Shown here: piece by piece, positions 45,909 through 56,540 of the stretch
Layout of the letters: every line of letters starts with the position of its first letter
Position numbering within the stretch: position 1 is the first letter of the stretch
Assembly: GCA_030062745.1 (NCBI GenBank)
Contig: CP099849.1
Span: 17,111,307 to 17,175,306 of the forward strand
Reading direction: 5' to 3'
DNA length: 64,000 bases
Source of the DNA: Capitulum mitella
Lineage: Eukaryota > Arthropoda > Thecostraca > Pollicipedomorpha > Pollicipedidae
The notes under the pieces: model-generated
What the model saw: only the letters and a program-made list of their open reading frames with translations
What the model was told of the DNA's origin: nothing
Databases searched by the model: none
Made by a program: the position numbers and the translations under genes

Positions 45909-48714
45909 CAATGGCGTGGCCAAGGGGGGCAAAGGGGCCATGGCCCCCCTGGAGGCCAAGCGGGGCTCCCTGGCGGCCGAGCGGGGCCCCCTGGGGCCGA
46001 AGGCCCCAATTCTTTGGATAGCGTGGGCACCCGCAGAGCGTCTTACACTGTCCGACACAGACAATTAAAGCAAAATAAGGACATTTTAAGCATTCAAGAG
46101 GGTTCAGGAACCTAAAGAAAGCGTACTCAGAATATACAAGAAGGCTCTGTGTGTTATGAAGAGAGGCCCGTGGTCTAAATGAGCGTTTAGGGGACCCTGC
46201 TAGCTTGTTGGGGAGTTCACTGCTTCTCTGGGGAGGGCCCCCTGTCGGCCCATAAAGGGCCCCTGTCAGCCTCTCAAGGGGCATCCTTTCGGTCTGGAAT
46301 AAGGCCCCCGCCCCAGCCTCCAGAGGTCGACAGGGGCCCTTTATAGGCGGATAGGGTGCCCTCTACAGAAAGGCAGTGACCCCCCAGGGGCCCCTAAACG
46401 ATCATTCAAGAGCCCCTGCTTTCCTGTAAAGATATCCCTGCCGACCTGTAAGAGGCACCCGCCAGGTCGAGAGCAACGTCTTTACGGGCGAGCATGGGCC
46501 CCCTTACACTTCAGCGGGGCCCCTTTACAAACCGACAATAACTGGAATCACATGGGGCCCCACTGACAACGAGGGCCAGGCGTGGATCCAAAGGGGGAGC
46601 AATTGGGGCGATCGCCCCTCCCCCTTAGGCCTGAGAAGGGGACCCTGTCAGACTTAAAAATAGCTCGAAGGGGACCCTGTCAGACTTAAAAATAGCCCGA
46701 AGGGGCCGCGTATGAGCTTTACGGGGTCTGTAAAAGAACATGTCGGGCTTTTGATGCAGTCAGGGAGGCCTCGTGGATGGTTAGATGATCTCTGAAACAT
46801 ATAGAGGGTCCCTGAAGCTCCCAAAGGGCCCCTGAGACCACAACAGGGCCCCAACACGGCAGAGTGTCCCTGAGACCGCAAGATGGCTCATAGGGTCCCT
46901 GAGGCGGCCAGGATGAGGACCGAGTCCCTAGGAGACCTCTCGGAGTGAAAAGCCCAAAGTTTTTGATATAGTCAAAGGGTCTCCGGGAGGGTTAATGAGA
47001 CAATGACACGGTAAGATGAGCCCTAAGATGGAAAGAGGGGCTCTTGAAACTCTTGAAGGGCCACTGGGACCGCAAGGAGCCTCAACATGGCAAAGGGTTT
47101 ATAACACCGCTAAAATTGCCAGAGAGGCACCTGAGACGGAAAGAATTTAAGAGGGTGCCTAGCACGGCATAAGGAGACCCTGGCCAGCCAGAGGAGCCCT
47201 CTGAACAGGGATTCGTTGGTGATCTTGTCAGCCTCGAGAGGAGCCACAAATGGACTACACTGGCCTTTTTGAAACCTTGAGGTTTCAGAGGTTCTTGATG
47301 CTGTCAGGGCCCCCGGGAAGGTCAGGTGGTTTCGGAGACGGCAGGATGGATCCGTACACCGCAGATGACACCTGAGACCGCCAAAAAGGTCGCAGGGTCC
47401 TCTGAGGCAAAGACGATAAGAGGGCCTCTAAAACAGTATTTGGATTTTATGGGGGCGCTGGACGGCCAGAGGGTCCCCGAGTGTAACAAGAGGGCACCTG
47501 GCACGGGCAAGGTCTTCCTGAGTCTGCCAGTGAGGCCCCTGAAGCGCCAACAAAATCCCCTTGTTACGGCTAGAGGGGCCCTAAAAGACTGCCAGATTTG
47601 CCTAATGTAACAGAGGAATACCCCTGATACAGCTGTGGGGATCACCGGAGGCGTTCAGAGGGCCTATCACAATGCACAAGGGCCCTGAAATTGCCAAAAG
47701 GTCTTTTGTAACTGCCAGAGAGCCCCTGAGATGGCTAAGATATAAGATGATGTTTATAAATACATAATTTATAAATAAGAAAATGTTTCTTAGAGACGAT
47801 AAGAGTGGTACCCAGGACCGCAAGGGGTTCATTCGGACTGCTAGAGAGGGACCTTTGAGACTGCTAACTAGACGTCTCTCGCAATAGGGGCCCCTGAGAC
47901 GACCAGAGGGGCCCCTGGAACTACTAGAACCAAAACCTTAGGAACTACTAAACTACGCCCAGACTGTTCCTGAAACGGCCAAAGGACCTGGAGGATTGCC
48001 AGAGGCGCCTCCGTCACGGCAGAGAGGGACTTAAAGAGGATCTTTTTCAGTGCTTGAGGGGCTGCTTAGACGTCAAAGACGGCAAAGACGTCCCAGGGAC
48101 GACAGGAGGGAACCTGAGATGGCTTAAGTGCCCCTGAAGTTGCAAGATGGGTCCCTGAGGCTGTCCGAGGTGCCCCTGAAAGCGTCAAAGGAGCGCCTGA
48201 GTCGTCCCATGGGACACGTGAAACTGTAAAAGGAATCTGAAACCAATAGAGGTTCCTATCACGCAGACGGCCCGAGACCACCAAAAGTGCCCCTGAGTTG
48301 CAAGAGGGAACCTAAACTAAGCTGAAAAAAATCCCCAAAAGCCACCCGATGGGGAGGCGGCGGACGGGCTCATGGACTAGGTACAGATACGACATTTCAA
48401 ATGGAGGGAGGGACGGAATCGCCTAAAATCTCGCAGTTTTGGTCATATTTCTGCCACTTTGTTCGGGAACAAAACGCAGGATTTTCTCAAATAAGGTGGC
48501 ACGTTTGAATTTTTCGGTTATTTTATATGGTAAAGAACGAAATTACATAAATTTTCATATCTGAAAGGAGAAAAACAGGGTTCCCGCACTGACCATTCGC
48601 CTCCAACCCCCCCCCCGCCTTGGCGAAGTCCTGGTTCCGTCCTAGGCGAGGGCCCCTTGATTCGATTTGCCCCCCCCCCTCGGGCGGAATCCTGGCTTCT
48701 TCCCTGTTCTAGCG
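45901..48714 (+). mobile_element. 2.8 kb hAT-like insertion carrying a minisatellite
   Basis: Element 45,909-48,706. The left end CAATGGCGTGGCCAAGGGGGG resembles the CAGGGACGTAGCCAAGGGGGG terminus, and the right end GGAATCCTGGCTTCTTCCCTG resembles AAAATCCTGGCTACGTGCCTG. Flanks are TCCGAGCG (45,901-45,908) and TTCTAGCG (48,707-48,714), 6 of 8 matching, and the tetraspan leader continues across them (GGCTGTC...GCGCATCG). No transposase is seen. The inner 2.1 kb is a degenerate minisatellite. A second end-like block (GAAGTCCTGGTTCCGTCCTAGG, about 48,625-48,647) suggests nesting. Confidence 0.6.
46180..48330 (+). repeat. Degenerate ~21-bp minisatellite
   Basis: Units follow a loose consensus GGGNCCCTGAGACNGCAAGA. 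A clear run at 48,128-48,236 has five units of 20-22 bp. The first part (46,180-46,560) uses a variant with CCCCTGTCNGCCT. Because 21 is a multiple of three, the minus strand gives short heptad peptides such as SGAPLTL, SGAPRTA and SGTHLAT. Stops break every frame, so no protein is supported. Confidence 0.7.
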
Positions 48715-49295
48715 CATCGGAAACCGGCTGTCCTAGCGCAACGAAAACCGGCTGTCGTGGCAGATCGAAAACCGCGCGAAGCGAAGATGGGTGTCCAGGG
48801 CTGCTGCAGCTGCATGGACCTGCGGAATGGTAGCATCGCCATCGGTCGCTATCACGCCGCTAACGCTGCCTGTCTCTGTCACTCCAAGTGGGCTCCTTCA
48901 TCTACGTGGGAACCAGCATGCCGCAGGGAGGAATTACAGCTTGGGCGATCGTGCTCAGCATCGGGCTCGGCTTAGTGCACGTGGTCTTCAACGCTCTGCT
49001 GGTCCACGGCGCGCGCAAGGCGCGTCGCGGCATGGTGCTGGCCTGGATCATCTTCCAGGGCATCGTTGCCGGATTGGGAAGTGCAGCGGCGGTGATTCTC
49101 TTCATCTACTCCTGCGCGACAGGAATCGTCATCCTGATCATCATCGCGCTGGCCTGCTGCGGCTTCATGGCGGAATACTGGTACTGGTTTGTTGTCGTCC
49201 TGAGCTTCTACCACGAGATGCAGGAGCACACGGGCACTGTGTACATGCAGACGACGGACTCGATGGAGAAGCAGACGCAGAGGCCAATGTGCTGA
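48707..49295 (+). pseudogene. Tetraspan copy 4, frameshifted
   Basis: The ATG at 48,787 starts MGVQGCCSCMDLRNGSIAIG, then a net one-base loss within helix 1 (about 48,845-48,890) shifts the frame. The rest, from VGSFIYVGTSMPQGG to the end QRPMC at 49,295, is intact in the other frame. The final Tyr is Cys. The leader just upstream is triplicated: three versions of a 24-26 bp unit (CTGTCCTAGCGCATCGGAAACCGG-like) lie at about 48,707-48,778. The copy is cut from its promoter by the 2.8 kb insertion to its left. It is probably non-functional unless a frameshift is repaired by splicing, for which I see no signal. Confidence 0.8.
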
Positions 49296-49419
49296 ATGCC
49301 AGTGCGGCCGGCCGGCGAAGGACTGCCTGAGGTGCACCGACAGACCGGCTCAGGAGAGCTGAGGCGAGCGAGCGAGGCGAACGCTGATACCGATGATTTT
49401 TTGTACCACGTACCGGTCG

Positions 49420-49645
49420 TTTCCAGCACGCTAATTGGTTGCTTTTGCCACAGCCCCTTAGTGCTGTATTTACACCCGTACAGCTATCGATGTCGCAGAT
49501 TTTAAAAAAATCAAAATCATAGAGTGAATTATCGTTGTTCGAAGCCCCAGTTGCGCTTTTCATTGCTGTCATAAATCATAGCTAGGGTCGAGTATCCTCT
49601 GGGATGTCTTTTTGGAGAACCGAAAAGATTAGACACACTCCCTTT
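49420..49645 (+). repeat. Interspersed repeat, relative of 61,310-61,557
   Basis: Shared blocks are CCTTAGTGCTGTATTTACACCCGTACAGC-type sequence, GCGCTTTTCATTGCTG.CATAAATCATAGC and the end GAAAAGATTAGACACACTCCCTTTAA. Confidence 0.7.
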
Positions 49646-51239
49646 AATGCCGTCGTCGCAGCCGTGGCGGCCGCCGGAGTCGAGGCAGCTGCCGTCGCCG
49701 TTGTCTCAATCGCTGCCATCACCTCGCGAGACTGTCACGAACGGTCGCAGGGGCTGGAGACACCGGCTCTTGCGCCTGTATATGCGCCCGCTGGGCATGC
49801 GTACCAAGTAATTTCGACGCCCGCCGACGCCCATGGCGGTCCCCGACCGGTCCCACAGACCCGCCTTAGAGTCCTGTATGAGGACGTGCTGTTTGGTATG
49901 CAGAGGCTGGTGCGGGCGGCCGCACATGTAGTTACATGTACTTACATGCGTCCGAGGCGAGATACATGTAGTTATACGTGCAAAACTACATGTGGTCACT
50001 ACAAAAGAAAAACACATCAAATCATAAAACGTGAATAAAGAAAAAGGAAATGGTAAAAAACAGCATGCACAAAACACCCAACAAAAAGTAAACCAGGCAG
50101 ACATGGCTCATTACTTGGTGACATGAGCACTCAGCAAGCAATGACAGAAATATATGTTCCTGTGAGGCTGTGAAAAACGTAAACTGTCAAGACTACTGAC
50201 AATGCCTGACTGACTGACTTGAGTGACTGAAAATTATTGTTTGCAGACTGAAAAGCTGCAAACGGCTCAGAGGCTTATCAAATTAAGATGCGTTTCGACT
50301 ACCATCACCAATGCATTGTTTTGACCAATTTTGCCTTTTGGCGTTGACCACATGAATGTCTGTTGAATTAATTATTATTCTTAGTGTGCGGTATCTACTG
50401 GAATTGGTATGTGATATGTACTTGCAAATTAGCACCAAAAGCTTGTCGTACCAAGAAAATAACAACCCTTCCCAACATAGCAGTAAATGAACAGCTAAGG
50501 CAGCACTAACACGTCCAAACAAATATGTCAACTGCTATCCAAGTGGTGCTACAAACCATAATGCATCCAGAGGGCCGAAAAGGGCCATGCCCCCACCCCC
50601 CTAATAGCCAAAATTGGTCAAGCTGACACATTTCTGGAATCTGGAGAAAACCTAAGCAACTTTGATGAAGGAATGCTTGTTTTAAGATAATCCTTGAGGC
50701 AAAAGGGGCAAGATCCAGTGAGTTTTTTTTAATCAGTACACCTTTTTGGAATTTGGCCCTCCAGACTGGTGAAAACCAGCACTCTGAATCTGCCCTTGGC
50801 TACAGATCTAATACCTTGACATGTATGATGGAGGATTTTTGGATGTCACTGCACCACTTCTCAGCACTGGTTTGATATTGGCATCTAGTCTTTTTCACAA
50901 GGTAAGGGAGACGAATGTGGGGGGGGAGGTAGGAGGGACAGCTGTCCCCCCAATTGCGATGGGTCTGGGGCAAGACTATGTTTCTACCCCCCCCCCCAGT
51001 TATGATCTTGAGGGGCCTCGTAGGAAATTAAACAGATAAGGAAATGGGAAAAAAGCGACGAACACGCTAAAAACTAAAAAAGGAAGGAAATTGCGACTCT
51101 GCAGGCAACGAAGTAGGCACATGACGTGCGTGTTCTTTCAACTCTTACTTTGTTAGGGCCGTCGGCTTTCTTCCGGTAGGCGCCTTCAGCAGGTTGGACC
51201 CAAAACTGGCCAGAGACCGCGAAGTTAGAGTTTTAAGAG
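49646..51239. other. Unassigned sequence
   Basis: A GC-rich patch at 49,646-49,930 has an alanine-rich frame starting inside the repeat end. It is not convincing. Pieces like hAT-type ends occur at 50,572-50,600 and G/C runs at 50,920-51,000. No gene is supported. Confidence 0.4.
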
Positions 51240-52001
51240 CCTCGCGGAATGGACCCGGCTGGCTTACCCCAACACACAGTTCGGACCCTGCTAGGGGTCC
51301 GGCTTCCATCTAATAAGAGGGCCTCGTGGTGATTACACTCAAAGGTGGTCCAGCGACCAGGACTCATAGTTTTCAGGGGGTCTCAGAATTCATGGATCGG
51401 GATGGTCTGCGCTGAACCGGGGTTCGAACCCTGTTAGAGGTCCCCGGCTTAGGTCGAGAGGGGCCTCGTACCGATTACACTCGAAGGTGGTCCAGCGACC
51501 AAGACCTGACAATTTTCGGGGGCCTCACAGAATTAATCGACAGGGCTGGCCCGCGCTGAATCCGGGTTCGAATCCTGCTAGGGGGCCCAGGCTTAGGTCC
51601 GAATGAGAATACCGATTGCATTGAAAGGTTGTTCAGCGACCAGGACCTCACAGTTTTCAGAGGGCGTCACAGAATTAATGAACCGAGGTGGCCTGTGCTA
51701 AACCGGGGTTCGAACCTTGGCAAGGGCCTCGGCTTAGGTCTGAAAGAGGGCCTCGTACCGATTATCAGTCGAAAGCGAAACAGGGCCCGAGAACCTACAG
51801 GTTTTTCGAGAGGCCTCATAGAATGGACCTAGGGGGCATTCGCTTAACCAGTCCGGGTCTCGAGGGGCGCCCACCGTCCGTCCGTAAGAGAGCCTTGCGC
51901 GAATTACGCTCAGAAGTGACCCAGAGCCGGGAACTTACAGCTCGCGTAATGGACCTGGCAGGCCTCTGACAGAGTTCGGACGCTTGTTGGGGCCCCCGGC
52001 T
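51240..52001 (+). repeat. ~143-bp tandem satellite with tRNA B-box-like core
   Basis: The landmark GGTTCGAA(C/T)C(C/T) lies at 51,421-51,431, 51,565-51,575 and 51,707-51,717, with decayed versions near 51,278, 51,856 and 51,973. Spacing is about 142-149 except for the last. Each unit also has GGCTTAGGTC, GAGGGCCTCGTACCGATTA, GGTCCAGCGACCAGGAC and CACAGAATTAAT. The core equals the RNA polymerase III B box, but no A box, cloverleaf or terminator is visible. The array ends at an assembly gap. A second diverged locus is at 22,590-23,130. Confidence 0.8.
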
Positions 52002-52501
52002 NNNNNNNNNNNNNNNNNNNNNNNNNNNNNNNNNNNNNNNNNNNNNNNNNNNNNNNNNNNNNNNNNNNNNNNNNNNNNNNNNNNNNNNNNNNNNNNNNNN
52101 NNNNNNNNNNNNNNNNNNNNNNNNNNNNNNNNNNNNNNNNNNNNNNNNNNNNNNNNNNNNNNNNNNNNNNNNNNNNNNNNNNNNNNNNNNNNNNNNNNNN
52201 NNNNNNNNNNNNNNNNNNNNNNNNNNNNNNNNNNNNNNNNNNNNNNNNNNNNNNNNNNNNNNNNNNNNNNNNNNNNNNNNNNNNNNNNNNNNNNNNNNNN
52301 NNNNNNNNNNNNNNNNNNNNNNNNNNNNNNNNNNNNNNNNNNNNNNNNNNNNNNNNNNNNNNNNNNNNNNNNNNNNNNNNNNNNNNNNNNNNNNNNNNNN
52401 NNNNNNNNNNNNNNNNNNNNNNNNNNNNNNNNNNNNNNNNNNNNNNNNNNNNNNNNNNNNNNNNNNNNNNNNNNNNNNNNNNNNNNNNNNNNNNNNNNNN
52501 N
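52002..52501. other. Assembly gap of 500 N
   Basis: Exactly 500 undetermined bases between the satellite and the truncated tetraspan copy. The round length suggests a fixed-size scaffold gap, so the true distance is unknown. Frames reported across it have no meaning. Confidence 0.97.
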
Positions 52502-52916
52502 GGACGACAACGAACCAGTACCAGAAAGCCGCCATCAAGCCGCAGAAGGCCAGCGCGATGATGATCAGGACGACGATTCCTGTCGCGCAGGAGTAGATGA
52601 AGAGAATCACCGCCGCTGCACTTCCCAGTCCGGCAACGATGCCCTGGTAGATGATCCACGCTAGCACCATGCCGCGATACGTTTTGCGCGCGCCGTGGAC
52701 CAGCAGAGCGTTGAAGACCACGTGCACTATCGCGTTCGCGATGTTGAGCGCGATCGCCAAAGCTGGAGGTCCTGTCCGCGAATCACTGACCCCCATGTAG
52801 ATGAAGGAGCCCACTTGGTACATTAGAGACAGGCTGTTCTGCGTCAGCAGCGTGATGCCGATGGCGATGCTGCCATCCCGCAGGTTCATGCAGCCGCAGC
52901 AGCCCTGGACGCCCAT
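52502..52916 (-). CDS. Four-helix membrane protein, copy 5 (partial at gap)
   Basis: The minus-strand ATG at 52,916 opens about 138 residues covering the Cys-rich leader and all of helices 1 to most of 4 (ending FWYWFVVV), then the sequence enters the gap. The frame is open. It is the most diverged of the open copies: LLTQNSLSLMYQ in helix 1, SRTGPPALAIALNIANAIVHV in loop 1 and helix 2, RKTYRG before helix 3, and LMAAFWYW in helix 4. It has the best TATA-like motif (TATATAAG, 134 bases upstream). Whether the C-terminal tail exists cannot be seen. Confidence 0.8.
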
Positions 52917-53124
52917 CTTCGCTTCGCGCTGTTTGCGATGCGCCACGACAGCCACCAGCTAACGTCGCTCCACCGGCCGTGCACAGTTCCGCCGTCCTTA
53001 CGGTATGACGGACGCTAACTGCGTCATCCGACGACTGCGGAGCTTATATAGAGCATGAGTCTGGTAGTTCCGGATTCTGCTGCTAGATGGTGCGGTTTTC
53101 GCCGGCCTGCATGAAGCGCCTTTC
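52917..53124 (-). promoter_or_regulatory. Leader of copy 5 with TATATAAG
   Basis: TATATAAG reads on the minus strand at 53,050-53,043. The leader otherwise matches copies B and C, up to the target-site copy of the neighbouring hAT-type element. Confidence 0.55.
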
Positions 53125-54572
53125 CGTGAAGCCAGGCACGTAGCCAGGATTTTCCTCGGGAGGAGGGTCCAACGTCAAATTTTGCCGTATGCCACTGTCA
53201 TATGAAAAATTTGTAGGAACAAGTAGCAATTTTATACAATTTACCTCATGTTTAACCCTATTCCCTGAGGGCTACATGGTATGGCCGATTCCCGGCAGGG
53301 GGGGGAATGGGCTCCCTCAAATCTCGAGAATCATTCGCTCGATTTCATCGCAACAAACGGCAATCGATTTCCTATGACGTAAGCTTCACTTTTAAAAATG
53401 AGGTTTCAAAATTTTGAGAGGGGTGGATACAGGAAAGGGTGCAAAAATATAAAAATGGGGGGTACTTTTGGACGTCTTATAACTCTATTGCTTATACACC
53501 GATTTTGGTGAAACTGGCATGAATCGAGAGATTATGGATGGCACTTTTACCATTGGTACACACATCTCAAATTTTAAGAAAATCATAGGCGTCCACAGAG
53601 TTTCGAAAATAGGAGGATTAGTTTTTTAACAACTGAATGAACAAACAAAGTAAAAGCGCTCTTTTGGCTTCTGCTAGCCATGTTATGCTAAAGAAGTACA
53701 AATCGTAGTACAGTTTTTTTGCATAATGTTAGCATAAGCGGTGCCAGGGACATGAAAAGGGGGAACTGTCACGGTAACATGCTCTTCAGATTGGCTTGTG
53801 ACCTTTGACCTTAAATGGCATCCAGTGACCTTGGAATCACTTGGAATCATCTCGTGTGCATTTAATATTAATTGCAAACGTTTCTAATCATTTAAATTCA
53901 CTCAATTTCAAAACCTCCTTTTTACGGCTGTTGTGATGAGGATATGCGCACTGACGTTTTAGGCCATAGCTCCGTGACCCGACCTGATATCAAGCTGAAA
54001 TTTGATGCACAAGTAGAGGACATCCTTCTACGTTATATTTATTCCAGGTTAAGCATTTCAAAAATAGCGCCAAAATTATTACTATAAAACCAAATTTTAG
54101 TTTTTGACCTTGACCTGACCTTGTCAAGGGACCCCAGACAAACAAAATTGCATTTGCATCTTGCCCAGCTTTTTTCTATACATTCATATAAAGTTTAAAG
54201 TTCCATCTTAAAAGCCCTAATTTTGGCAGTCATTTTCCTTTTACCCTCAACATGGCCAAAAATGGCCTGAGATGCCTCCCAAAAACGTTGTCTGACTCCG
54301 CCCATGAACAAAATAGAATTACGAAATTTTGTCGCAGAAAGAATAGCTAGGAAAAGTAGCCAAGTTTCGTGAAGCTGCGTCGAAAACCCTGGAATTGGTG
54401 AGCAAAAAAACCGAGTGGGCGAATTCAGCCACCCTGCCGGGAATAGCGTTAACGCACAGGAAAACATATCATGCTTGTTTTTGCAACATAGCTGTGATCA
54501 CTATTTCTATCGTCGAAATCGCCATATTTCTAGTGAGAACCGCTTGGCTCGGAGGGGGGGGGTATGGCCCCC
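53125..54572 (-). mobile_element. hAT-type element upstream of copy 5, one end lost
   Basis: The gene-side end (CAGGCACGTAGCCAGGATTTT from 53,133 on the plus strand) and its target copy CGTGAAGC (53,125-53,132) match those of the array on the opposite strand. The body aligns throughout. The far end is replaced at the C-run near 54,570 by the 24-kb repeat family, so about 22 terminal bases and the second target copy are missing. Confidence 0.8.
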
Positions 54573-54771
54573 AGTCGCCGTCGCCATCGAGTCGCCGAGG
54601 ACTCTGGACATCTGGCGCGGCAGGCGCCGCCACGGAGCTCTCCGAGGAGTTTGCACATCCGGAGCGGCTAGCGCCGCCGCAACGCCCCGAGCAGTTGGCG
54701 AGCACCGCGGTACTGGCCGAGGAGTGCGCATCTGGCGTCTCCGGCGCCGCCACGGAGAACGCAGAGAGGTC
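54573..54771 (-). repeat. 24-kb repeat family, GC-rich end
   Basis: Minus-strand counterpart of about 24,800-24,975 (TPD.QSPRR-type peptides; CGACTCGATGGCGACGGCGA against CGAAGGCGACGGC). It continues on the far side of the foldback insertion at 55,851. GAGAGGTC at 54,764-54,771 is the left target copy of that insertion. Confidence 0.65.
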
Positions 54772-55850
54772 GGTAATGGTTGAGCAGGCTTCCCACTTCT
54801 CATAACTCCAAAAACCCACGTAGTTGCCAAGCCATGTTGGTGTCAAAAGATGCGCAATTGAAAAATAGGTCAAATGCAGGCTTGTGTGCCCTATTAATGC
54901 CACAGCTTCTCCAAAATAACCTCTTGAAGTGGTCCAGTCACCGACCGCCTACACAATTAGCACGACGGCAAAGCACGGAGCATCACCGCGAAACAGATCA
55001 ACTCCAACTCAAGGGTCGACAGTTTGCGAAGTTTTCATGAAATATGACGTCACTGAAAGATTTACTAATACGCAGCAATCTCGAAACTCGAAATAAGGAA
55101 TCTGGCGGTATTGAAACGGGACAGGTCGAGGTGGACTGGGACCGATCAAGGACAGGCGCGACTGCCCGGGAGAGAACAGGGACAGAGAAGGATAACCGGG
55201 ATAACCCTTACTTACTATCCCTCTCCATAGTTACCAAACCTTGTTCCCCCCCCTTTTCCGTCCCTCTCTGTCCCCGTCTCGCCACCATCTCTTTACTTGC
55301 CCCTTTCCTGTCCCAGCGTCTTTTCACCGTCCCGTTTCAATACCCTTCAATGTCCGTCCCCATACAGTCCTGATCTCTCTCTCTATCCCATTCTGGTCCG
55401 ATTCCATATCCATGTACAATCCCGGTTATCCTTCTCTGCCCCTGTTCTCTCCCGGGCACTCGCGCCTGTCCTTGATCGGTCCCAGTCCACCTCGACCTGT
55501 CCCGTTTCAATACCGCCAGATTCCTTATTTCGAGTTTCGAGATTGCTGCGTATTAGTAAATCTTTCAGTGACGTCATATTTCACGAAAACTTCGCAAACT
55601 GTCGACCCTTGTGAGTTGAGTTGATCTGTTTCGCGGGGATGCTCCGTGCTTTGCCGTCGTGCTTATTGTGAAGGTGGTCGGTAACTGGACCACTTCAAGA
55701 GGTTATTTTGGAGAAGCTGTGGCATTAATAGGGCACACAAGCCTGCATTTGACCAATTTTTCAATTGCGCATCTTTTGACACCAATATGGCTTGGCAACT
55801 ACGTGGGTTTTTGGAGTTATGAGAAGTGGGAAGCCTGCTCAACCAATACC
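54772..55850. mobile_element. Foldback element with ~430-bp arms and 8-bp target duplication
   Basis: Arms 54,772-55,205 and about 55,417-55,850 are near-perfect reverse complements, starting GGTAATGGTTGAGCAGG and ending CCTGCTCAACCAATACC. GAGAGGTC flanks both sides (54,764-54,771; 55,851-55,858) and can be extended to 10 bases as GAGAGGTCGG. The ~210-bp spacer is pyrimidine-rich. Matching frames of 50-odd residues in the two arms are simply the inverted repeat read twice. Long terminal inverted repeats with an 8-10 bp duplication fit foldback or MULE-like elements. No transposase is present. Confidence 0.88.
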
Positions 55851-55858
55851 GAGAGGTC

Positions 55859-56540
55859 GGCGCGACGAGGGTGGTCGGCGCCGCAAATGAATCGGTGCAT
55901 CCGGCGCGGCCGGCGCCGACGGCGAGCTGACCGAGGAGTCTGCGAATTCGGTGCGGCCGGCGCCACAGCAGCGCGCCGAACAGTTGGCGCTGGGCAGGGG
56001 GGGGGGGCTATGGGTGGCTCAAAGCTCCTGGAACACGCTCCGGAAGCCGTTGCAACCTGCATAGTTAACCTCTGGGAATCGTTGGCGGATGGCCCACACA
56101 ACGCAGGATGGTACTAATCGTCGATTACCCCGGCCGAGTTATCCCCACCTGAAATTCGGTATTGCTTTTTTGTGTGTTATTCAATCCTTTTCGCTTCGGT
56201 TGCACCTGGTATTGTTTGTTTTACCATGTACCCTGAAATGGATAATGAAAATTGTCACAAGTGAATCGGATTTTCAAATGTTTGATTATGCAAGGGCAAA
56301 ATTATGCCAATTCTGATGCGCTCTGCGAAAATGACTGATAGCCATTTTACTAAATGTTGTTTAATTCTACAGACTGGTATAGAAAATCCATACATGGCTA
56401 CCTTGCCGGCTGATGTAAACAAAAGTATGCTCATAAATAAAGGAATGAACTGTCTCAGAGAAAGGAATAACCAATCTCACAAGCATGGAACTGCCAGACT
56501 GAAGCCGACTTGGCAGTCACATATTTCGTATTGAGCCTGG
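55859..56540 (-). repeat. 24-kb repeat family, main body
   Basis: Minus-strand match to 24,205-24,800, with the same peptide landmarks (MCGPSANDSQ, ASGACSRSFEPP) and, further out, GGTACATGGTAAAAC, CCAGTCTGTA and GACTGCCAAGTCGGCTTCAG. Confidence 0.75.

Noticed and set aside
46654-48284. Minus-strand heptad-repeat protein genes
   Set aside because: Frames are short and interrupted, and the pattern follows from the 21-bp period of a degenerate minisatellite.
46180-48330. CRISPR array
   Set aside because: Repeat units are diverged and directly abutting, with no constant spacer length; the genome is eukaryotic.
51421-51717. tRNA genes at the GGTTCGAA motifs
   Set aside because: No A box, no acceptor or anticodon stems and no T-run terminator fit. 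The motif recurs as part of a satellite.
51816-52955. Long minus-strand frame across the N block
   Set aside because: It is continuous only because N codons are not stops. The real part is 52,502-52,916; the part beyond the gap is satellite sequence.
55044-55577. Paired genes in opposite directions with the same protein
   Set aside because: The two frames are the two arms of one inverted repeat.
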